In this document: positions 10,130 through 17,338 of the stretch, piece by piece | How the letters are laid out: every line of letters begins with the position of its first letter | How positions within the stretch are numbered: the stretch's first letter is position 1 | Assembly (NCBI RefSeq): GCF_000003815.2 | Contig: NC_049989.1 | Coordinates: 23,507,213-23,529,748 of the forward strand | Length of the DNA stretch: 22,536 nt | DNA from: Branchiostoma floridae | Taxonomy: Eukaryota > Chordata > Leptocardii > Amphioxiformes > Branchiostomatidae | Reading direction: 5' to 3' | Position numbers and translations under genes: made by a program | Notes under the pieces: generated by a model | The model's input: the letters and a program-made list of their open reading frames with translations, nothing else | Told to the model about the DNA's origin: nothing | The model's database searches: none

Positions 10130-10649
10130 NNNNNNNNNNNNNNNNNNNNNNNNNNNNNNNNNNNNNNNNNNNNNNNNNNNNNNNNNNNNNNNNNNNNNNN
10201 NNNNNNNNNNNNNNNNNNNNNNNNNNNNNNNNNNNNNNNNNNNNNNNNNNNNNNNNNNNNNNNNNNNNNNNNNNNNNNNNNNNNNNNNNNNNNNNNNNNN
10301 NNNNNNNNNNNNNNNNNNNNNNNNNNNNNNNNNNNNNNNNNNNNNNNNNNNNNNNNNNNNNNNNNNNNNNNNNNNNNNNNNNNNNNNNNNNNNNNNNNNN
10401 NNNNNNNNNNNNNNNNNNNNNNNNNNNNNNNNNNNNNNNNNNNNNNNNNNNNNNNNNNNNNNNNNNNNNNNNNNNNNNNNNNNNNNNNNNNNNNNNNNNN
10501 NNNNNNNNNNNNNNNNNNNNNNNNNNNNNNNNNNNNNNNNNNNNNNNNNNNNNNNNNNNNNNNNNNNNNNNNNNNNNNNNNNNNNNNNNNNNNNNNNNNN
10601 NNNNNNNNNNNNNNNNNNNNNNNNNNNNNNNNNNNNNNNNNNNNNNNNN
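10130..10649. other. Assembly gap (N) inside the CMC-like element
   Basis: A run of 520 N. The right side opens directly into a ~140-bp tandem repeat, so the gap probably hides more copies. Confidence 0.99.
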
Positions 10650-11180
10650 CATAAATACTTATAAAAACGCCCTTAGACATGTTTAACTTCACGTTTATTT
10701 GATCTAAAGCCTATTTACGTCTCATATACGTGTGCATTAAGTGGATTATAACGTGTGTTTAGGTGCCTTTTCAGCAGCTTAAATTCGCCATAAATACTTA
10801 TTAAAACGCCCTTAAGACATGTTTAAACTTCACGTTTATTTGATCTAAAGCCTATTTACGTCTCATATATGTGTGCATTAAGTGGATTATAACGTGTGTT
10901 TAGGTGCCTTTTCAGCAGCTTAAAGTTGCCATAAATACTTATTAAAACGCCCTTAAGACATGTTTAAACTTCACGTTTATTTGATCTAAAGCCTATTTAC
11001 GTCTCATATACGTGTGCATTAAGAGTCTATATTTTTCGTTTTAGCAGCTAAAAGTTGTCATATATACGCACTAAAACACCCTTAAGACATGTTTAAAGTT
11101 CCCTCTGTACGTCTCATATACGTATGCATTAAGTTGATTATAAGGTGTGAATAAGTGCCATTTTAGCAGAATAATCATAA
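10650..11180 (+). repeat. ~140-bp tandem repeat, ~3.8 copies
   Basis: CATAAATACTT starts monomers at 10650, 10789 and 10930 (periods 139 and 141), and a diverged fourth copy starts near 11059. Each contains ACGTCTCATATACGTGTGCA and TTCAGCAGCTTAAA. The fourth copy has internal losses and more changes, as expected at an array edge. The sequence is unrelated to the 157-bp family. Confidence 0.88.
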
Positions 11181-11224
11181 GCACATTTCAAAGCAAGAAA
11201 ATACAATGGATGACACTTTGAAAT

Positions 11225-11230
11225 TTTATT
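11225..11230 (-). promoter_or_regulatory. Polyadenylation signal AATAAA, minus strand
   Basis: TTTATT on the plus strand is AATAAA on the minus strand, 16 nt beyond the TAA at 11247-11249 that closes the long minus-strand frame. The position suits a compact 3' end, but the hexamer is common in AT-rich DNA. Confidence 0.3.
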
Positions 11231-11246
11231 GAATCACGAGAAAATA

Positions 11247-11681
11247 TTACATGGAAAAGTAAAAAAAAATACAGCCTACTAGGTATTTGTGGCCTATTAT
11301 TCTGATGTAGTCGGCAGTTGAAGCAATCACAACGGTTGTGCAATTCCGTGCAGCATCCAAGTCCACAGTAACATTTCCAGTATCGGACGAAGCGTCTCGG
11401 CGTAAGTTAAAAAGAGCACACAGTTCAATCTGGCCACCACAGGAAAAAGAATCCGGTAAGATCTAGAGTAGTGGCCGATATGACTCGTGTTGTTGGATGG
11501 TCTTGGACTCTTGGATTATTTGGACGCGAAACATATTCAGCTTGCAGTCTCGGCTTCTATTAATCCGGATGGTACAATGGTCGTGATTTCCCATTCTGTG
11601 TCGATTTCCAACAGCATCAACTTGTACAGAATGATAGCCACCTCCTCTCTTTGCATCAAATTCCGTCACCGGGGATCCTAG
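11247..11681 (-). pseudogene. Possible decayed minus-strand coding region, family unknown
   Basis: One minus-strand frame runs from about 11681 to TAA at 11247-11249, ~144 codons, broken only by a TAG at 11463-11465. It follows an acceptor-like run TTGCTTTTACAG that ends at 11682. The downstream part contains VTVDLDAARNCTTVVIASTA, which has a protein-like composition. In the upstream part a different minus frame also looks protein-like (REEVAIILYKLMLLEIDTEW), so a frameshift or an unseen splice is possible. I recognise no domain and no catalytic motif. It could be the remnant of a transposase or captured gene, or chance. Confidence 0.22.
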
Positions 11682-11716
11682 GCTGTAAAAGCAATGTCAC
11701 GGCCACAACTTGCGGA

Positions 11717-11887
11717 TTACAACAGGTCCAAACGTTCTTCAATACTTCTCTTCAGATGAACGCCTGGAAAATAACCGCTCCGTGCCGGTAAATTTGAACC
11801 CCCACTCTTTTCTTGGATACATCCTATCACATGACACAGCCGCTGTGTATGTATAGTATGCCGGCCACAGACGGAGGCGCGCCCCAT
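11717..11887 (-). CDS. Possible upstream exon or small frame, minus strand (weak)
   Basis: A 56-codon frame runs from ATG at 11887-11885 to TAA at 11719-11717, upstream of the decayed region on the same strand. The C-terminal part contains SGYFPGVHLKRSIEERLDLL, which looks protein-like. No good splice donor joins it to the next segment; a GT at its end followed by the TTTTACAG acceptor would make an intron of only ~45 nt. Family unknown. Confidence 0.15.
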   Translation of the reverse strand: MGRASVCGRHTIHTQRLCHVIGCIQEKSGGSNLPARSGYFPGVHLKRSIEERLDLL

Positions 11888-12279
11888 GCGAATTAACGCT
11901 GAATAAATTTACATCTAGCCTGCCCACGCATATCACAATAACCAAAACAAAACCGAGCAACACGGGAAGACACTGCCCAGACTGTTCTTTCTTGACCCTT
12001 GCTTGCAGATAAAGAAGTAAACATCATTCGTACATTTACTTGTAGAAATGCTCGCCGTTTAATAATAAGAAAAACATAGAGAAAACACCACTCACTACAC
12101 AAAACGCTATGTCTACTACATCAGTATTCTTCAAGCAGAGGTTGAGTCGCGGAGATATTAATAGTAGTAGTCGGGATTTCTACCGGCGCTTAGCTCTCGG
12201 GTCAACTTGCCACAAAAAAAACAGGCGGCCTAAGTTAGACCCTGGAAGTTCAGAACATATATGCGGTATATTAAAAAGT

Positions 12280-15050
12280 GAAGGGTCTCCTCTTTTTCGC
12301 ATAAACTGCGCTTCAAACATGCCGTATGTTCAGCAGAAAAAGGCAACATTTCATAAAACCTTTGAGACGGTATATAAGCCAATAAATAAAACGGGGCTGG
12401 TGCCCCCGTTCGCTTAAACTACGCGGATTCAAAGATTAAACATGTCGTATGTTCAACAGAACTACGCAACATTTCATATATGTTTTGGCAACATATAAGC
12501 TAAACGGGGGTGGTCTCTCCTAGTTCGCTTAAAAGTGCGCGGATTCAATTGAAAGATTAAACATGTCGTATGTTCCACAGAAATACGCAAAATTTCAAAT
12601 ACTTTCTGGCAACATATAAGCTAAACGGGGGAGGTCTCCCCGTGTTCGCTAAAAAGTGCGCGGATTCAAAGATTAAACATGTACGTTCAACAGAAATACG
12701 CAACATTTCATATAAGTTTTGGCAACATATAAGCTAAACGGGGGAGGTCTCCCCTAGTTCGCTTAATAGTGCGCGGATTCAATTGAAAGATTAAACATGT
12801 CGTATGTTTGACAGAAATACGCAACATTTCATATACGTCTTGGCAACATATAAGCTAAACGAGGGAGGTCTCCCCTAGTTCGCTGAAAGTCTTAAACTGC
12901 GAAGATTCAAAGATTAAACATGTCGTATGTTCAACAGAAATACGCAACATTTCATATACGTTTTGGCAACATATAAGCTAAACGGGGGAGGTCTCCCCTA
13001 GTTCGCTTAAACTGCGCGGATTCAAAGATTAAACATGTCGTATGTTCAACAGAAATACGCAAAATTTCATATACGTTTTGGCAACATATAAGCTAAACGG
13101 GGGAGGTCTCCCCTAGTTCGCTTAAACTTCGCGGATTTAAAGATTAAACATGTCGTATGCTCAACAAAAATACGTAACATTTCATATACGACTTGGCAAC
13201 ATATAAGCTAAACAGGGGAGGTCTCCCCTAGTTCGCTTAAACTGCGCGGATTTAAAGATTAAACATGTCGTATGATCCACAGAAATACGCAAAATTTCAA
13301 ATACGTTTTGGCAACATATAAGCTAAATGGGGGAGGTCTCCCGTAGTTCGCTTAAAAGTGCGCGGATTCAAAGATTAAACATATCGTACGTTCAACAGAA
13401 ATACGCAACATTTCATATAAGTTTTGGCAACATATAAGCTAAGACGGGGAGGTCTCCCCTAGTTCGCTTAAAAGTGCGCGGATTCAATTGAAAGATTAAA
13501 CATGTCGTATGTTTGACAGAAATACGCAACATTTCATATACGTCTTGGCAACATATAAGCTAAACGGGGGAGGTCTCCCCTAGTTCGCTGAAAGTCTTAA
13601 ACTGCGAAGATTCAAAGATTAAACATGTCGCATGTTCAACAGAAATACGCAACATTTCATATACGTTTTGGCAACATATAAGCTAAACGGGGGAGGTCTC
13701 CCCTAGTTCGCTTAAACTGCGCGGATTTAAAGATTAAACATGTCGTATGATCCACAGAAATACGCAAAATTTCAAATACGTTTTGGCAACATATAAGCTA
13801 AATGGGGGAGGTCTCCCGTAGTTCGCTTAAAAGTGCGCGGATTCAAAGATTAAACATATCGTACGTTCAACAGAAATACGCAACATTTCATATAAGTTTT
13901 GGCAACATATAAGCTAAACGGGGGAGGTCTCCCCTAGTTCGCTTAAAAGTGCGCGGATTCAATTGAAAGATTAAACATGTCGTATGTTTGACAGAAATAC
14001 GCAACATTTCATATACGTCTTGGCAACATATAAGCTAAACGGGGGAGGTCTCCCCTAGTTCGCTGAAAGTCTTAAACTGCGAAGATTCAAAGATTAAACA
14101 TGTCGTATGTTCAACAGAAATACGCAACATTTCATATACGGTTTTGGCAACATATAAGCTAAACGGGGGAGGTCTCCCCTAGTTCGCTTAAACTTCGCGG
14201 ATTTAAAGATTAAACATGTCGTATGCTCAACAAAAATACGTAACATTTCATATACGACTTGGCAACATATAAGCTAAACAGGGGAGGTCTCCCCTAGTTC
14301 GCTTAAACTGCGCGGATTTAAAGATTAAACATGTCGTATGATCCACAGAAATACGCAAAATTTCAAATACGTTTTGGCAACATATAAGCTAAACGAGGGA
14401 GGTCTCCCCTAGTTCGCTGAAAGTCTTAAACTGCGAAGATTCAAAGATTAAACATGTCGTATGTTCAACAGAAATACGCAACATTTCATATACGTTTTGG
14501 CAACATATAAGCTAAACGGGGGAGGTCTCCCCTAGTTCGCTCAAACTGCGCGGATTCAAAGATTAAACATGTCGTATGTTCAACAGAAATACGCAACATT
14601 TCATATACGTTTTGGCAACATATAAGCTAAACGGGGGAGGTCTCCCCTAGTTCGCTTAAACTGCGCGGATTTAAAGATTAAACATGTCGTATGTTCCATC
14701 CACAGAAATACGCAACATTTCAAATACGTTTTGGCAACATATAAGCTAAACGGAGGAGGTCTGCCCTAGTTTGCTTAAACTGCGCGTATTCAAAGATTAA
14801 ACATGTCGTATGCTCAACAGAAAAACGCAACATTTCATATACGTCTTGGCAGCATATAAGCTAACGGGGGAGGTCTTCCTTGCGTACACGGCGGTTCGAA
14901 ATAAATTATACATGGCGTATATTCAAACAAAAAACGCAACATTTCATATAACGTAAGGTAGCGCATATAAGCCAAACGTAAGAGGTCTTCCCTGTCTTCC
15001 CGAATTAAACCTTGCGCACAGAAAGATTGAATACGTCATATGCTTTCGGA
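12280..15050 (+). repeat. 115-bp satellite with palindrome, ~23 monomers
   Basis: GATTAAACATGTCG recurs at about 12434, 12555, 12671, 12789, 12912, 13027, 13142 and 13257, and so on. The basic period is 115 bp. Longer monomers of 118-123 bp arise from an added CAATTGA or GAAAGTCTT segment. Each unit has a conserved block AACGGGGGAGGTCTCCCCTA with inverted arms GGGGAG/CTCCCC, then AGTTCGCTTAAACTGCGCGG. Marker variants show higher-order structure: the order GATCCACAG, CATATCGTACG, GTTTGACAG, GTTCAACAG appears at 13257-13730 and again at 13730-14206. End monomers (before 12430, after 14880) are degenerate. There are no spacers, so this is a satellite, not a CRISPR array. Confidence 0.93.
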
Positions 15051-15540
15051 ATAAACAACACAGAAGAGTATTGTATTTGACTTTGCTGAGGTATTAACAT
15101 AACATTTTGTACCGGAAAACGCAATGGTCAGTTTTGACTGTAAATCTTGCCACTGTTTTAAAACAGATGACGCAATGTTTTATCAAACACCAGACAAAGG
15201 CTTATTATATTTGACATAGCCGAGGTAAGTTTGGTAAACATGTATATTGTAACAGATCTAGAGAAACGGTATTTGTGAGTTTTGACAGAAAATATAACCA
15301 CAGTGGTAAAACAGTAAAACGGATTATTTTCATAACTTTTAAGACATTTAAGTTGTCTTTTCGGCATACTAAAATAGATGTAAAATTCACGTAAAGAAAC
15401 ACGACAGATTAAGTTACATTTACAAACGCTGAAATCGTACGTAAAGGCCAGATGTATGTTTCCGATGCCTTTAATAGATCTTAAAATCTTCTGAAATATT
15501 TCTCCGCCTTTAAGGGCTTTATACGTATCTCTGAAACTTT
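15051..15540 (+). repeat. Degenerate duplication and unique tail, right part of the CMC-like element
   Basis: Two diverged copies lie at about 15064-15180 and 15196-15320, offset by 134-148 bp. Both contain ATTTGAC, GAGGTA, CAGTTTTGAC or GAGTTTTGAC, and a CCAC(T/A)G..AAAACAG ending. They look like an old tandem pair. The remaining ~200 bp before the terminal repeat are AT-rich and show nothing recognisable; the minus-strand frames at 15158-15402 are likely chance. Confidence 0.6.
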
Positions 15541-15566
15541 GCTTAAATAGTTGTTTTCGTGCTGTG
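15541..15566 (-). repeat. Terminal inverted repeat, right (CMC-like element)
   Basis: Reverse complement of the left terminus with 5 mismatches in 26. The outermost bases on the plus strand are CGTGCTGTG, followed by the T run of the satellite. Confidence 0.7.
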
Positions 15567-15988
15567 TTTTTGTTGTCGAGTTATTCCCTTTATTAGCTAA
15601 GTCCCCCTAACCGCGACCAAAAATGTGGATTTTTAAAAAGTGTCCGAAATAGGCAAACTATGGTATCTGTGGAAAGGTCTCTTGGTCGGGAGTTGAATGC
15701 TGCAATCCGTTTTCGGATAGCTCTTTTTGTTGTCGAGTTATTCCCGTTATTAGCTAAGTCCCCCAAACCGCGTCCAAAAATGTGGATTTTTAAAAAGTGT
15801 CCGAAATAGGCAAACTATGGTATCTTTGGAAAGCTCTCTTGGTGGGGAGTTGAATGCTGCAATCCGTTTTCGGATAGCTCTTTTTGTTGTCGAGTTATTC
15901 CCGTTCTTAGCTAAGTCCCCCTAACCGCGACCCAAAATATGGATTTTTGAAAAGTGTCCGAAATAGGCAAACTATGGTATCTTTGGAA
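15567..15988 (+). repeat. 157-bp satellite array, block 4 (~2.7 monomers)
   Basis: The array resumes in mid-monomer (TTTTTGTTGTCGAGTTATTCC) where block 3 stopped, counting the TTT duplication. Type A monomers predominate. It ends in a gap. Confidence 0.92.
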
Positions 15989-16467
15989 NNNNNNNNNNNN
16001 NNNNNNNNNNNNNNNNNNNNNNNNNNNNNNNNNNNNNNNNNNNNNNNNNNNNNNNNNNNNNNNNNNNNNNNNNNNNNNNNNNNNNNNNNNNNNNNNNNNN
16101 NNNNNNNNNNNNNNNNNNNNNNNNNNNNNNNNNNNNNNNNNNNNNNNNNNNNNNNNNNNNNNNNNNNNNNNNNNNNNNNNNNNNNNNNNNNNNNNNNNNN
16201 NNNNNNNNNNNNNNNNNNNNNNNNNNNNNNNNNNNNNNNNNNNNNNNNNNNNNNNNNNNNNNNNNNNNNNNNNNNNNNNNNNNNNNNNNNNNNNNNNNNN
16301 NNNNNNNNNNNNNNNNNNNNNNNNNNNNNNNNNNNNNNNNNNNNNNNNNNNNNNNNNNNNNNNNNNNNNNNNNNNNNNNNNNNNNNNNNNNNNNNNNNNN
16401 NNNNNNNNNNNNNNNNNNNNNNNNNNNNNNNNNNNNNNNNNNNNNNNNNNNNNNNNNNNNNNNNNNN
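15989..16467. other. Assembly gap (N)
   Basis: A run of 479 N within the 157-bp satellite. About three monomers would fit. Confidence 0.99.
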
Positions 16468-16762
16468 TGGTGCGGAGTTGAATGCTGCAATCCGTTTTCG
16501 GATAGCTCTTTTTGTTGTCGAGTTATTCCCGTTATTAGCTAAGTCCCCCTAACCGCGACCTAAAATGTTAATTTTTTAAAAGTCACCGAAATAGGCAAAC
16601 TATGGTATCATTGGAAAGCTCTCTTGGTGGGGAGTTGAATGCTGCAATCCTCTTTCAGATAGCTCTTTTTGTTGTCCAGTTATTCCCGTTATTAGCTAAG
16701 TCCCCCTAACCGCGACCAAAAATGTGGATTTTTAAAAAGTGCCCGTAATAGAGAAACTATGG
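16468..16762 (+). repeat. 157-bp satellite array, block 5 (~1.9 monomers)
   Basis: Bases 16468-16731 match 9368-9631 with one difference and no indel, a constant offset of 7100 bp. The array ends in mid-monomer after GAGAAACTATGG, where an uninterrupted monomer continues TATCTTT. The next element begins with TAGGG. Confidence 0.92.
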
Positions 16763-16778
16763 TAGGGAGGCCCACACC
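16763..16778 (+). repeat. Terminal inverted repeat, left
   Basis: TAGGGAGGCCCACACC, a perfect 16-bp match to the reverse complement of 22521-22536. Identity stops abruptly afterwards (ACTTTC versus CAAATT). Confidence 0.9.
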
Positions 16779-17075
16779 ACTTTCTAAGTCTCAAATTGAC
16801 ATGTTGGCCATGTTTAAGGTACATTTTTGAAGCAATAAAAATATCTACGTAAAAAATGATTTGATTTTCGCAATATATATAATAGAAACATCATTCAGTG
16901 TAAGTTTCATCTACCTATCTTTCCGATTTCGTGAGTTATGGCGGTTTAAAAATCGTAAAAATTCGTCGCGCGCCCATTATTTACGTCCCGTCCCGCACCG
17001 GGTCAGATTTCCGCCCGTTTTGCCCACCCGCGAAATGGAATCGTCCAACTCAACAAAAATGTTATCCTACATTTG

Positions 17076-17185
17076 ATTGGTTTGCGAGCCTTCAAAACAA
17101 CCCAGACAGCCAATGAGAGGGGTTGTTCTTAAAGAAAACACATCTGAGCCGCCAATACCCAGCTTGCAGCGTTTTTGAGCGGGAA
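17076..17185 (+). promoter_or_regulatory. Transposase promoter region: three CCAAT boxes and an E2F-like site
   Basis: CCAAT elements occur at 17076-17080 (as ATTGG), 17110-17114 and 17152-17156. They are followed by GCGGGAA at 17179-17185, an E2F-type core when read on the other strand (TTCCCGC). The first splice donor is ~30 bp downstream, so transcription would start about 17160-17210 from a TATA-less promoter. Repeated CCAAT boxes with an E2F-like site are typical of promoters active in dividing cells. The motifs are seen; the regulation is inferred. Confidence 0.45.
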
Positions 17186-17214
17186 TTACGTGTAGAAAGG
17201 GAAGGTCAAAGAAG

Positions 17215-17337
17215 GTACGTCTCTGTTTTCATCTCAATTTATACTGATAACAAAATAGTTGAAATTTCATTTTTTGTGTGTTGTTAGTTAACAATATAAG
17301 GTACATTTTGTGAAAGTTTGGTTGTTTTTGGCTGCAG
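17215..17337 (+). other. Predicted intron 1 in the 5' untranslated region (123 nt)
   Basis: Donor GAAG|GTACGT (GT at 17215) and acceptor TTGTTTTTGGCTGCAG ending at 17337. The acceptor lies one base before the ATG at 17339. Both sites fit animal consensus sequences. Confidence 0.6.
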
Positions 17338-17338
17338 G

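Larger units (their letters stand above)
11181..12279. other. Single-copy stretch inside the CMC-like element
   Basis: About 1.1 kb without tandem structure, between two satellite blocks. If the element ever carried a gene, it should be here. The only coding-like signal is on the minus strand (11247-11681, possibly also 11717-11887) with a minus-strand polyadenylation signal at 11225-11230, listed separately. A plus-strand frame at 12109-12417 runs into the satellite and looks accidental. Confidence 0.5.
10040..15566. mobile_element. CMC/CACTA-like DNA transposon carrying satellites, non-autonomous (5.5 kb)
   Basis: The left end CACGGCACGAAAAACGGTAT is mirrored at the right end, which read on the minus strand begins CACAGCACGAAAACAACTAT. 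Over the first 26 bp, 21 positions agree. The element sits in a satellite monomer that resumes at the same point on the other side, with a 3-bp TTT duplication. Termini starting CAC with 2-4 bp duplications are typical of the CMC group (CACTA, Mirage, Chapaev). No DDE transposase is visible, though 520 bp are N. The interior is mostly tandem repeats (10650-11180, 12280-15050, 15064-15330), so this is probably a non-autonomous element filled with satellite. Confidence 0.7.

Noticed and set aside
11487-11681. 64-codon plus-strand frame (LDAKHIQLAVSASINPDG)
   Set aside because: It overlaps the longer minus-strand open region, which has an acceptor and polyadenylation signal. Neither is proven, but the plus frame has no supporting signal.
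12109-12417. 102-codon plus-strand frame as a gene
   Set aside because: Its last third is degenerate 115-bp satellite and the rest has no recognisable domain, splice signal or promoter.
12280-15050. CRISPR-like regular repeats
   Set aside because: Monomers are 115 bp, contiguous and without unique spacers; the context is eukaryotic satellite within a transposon.
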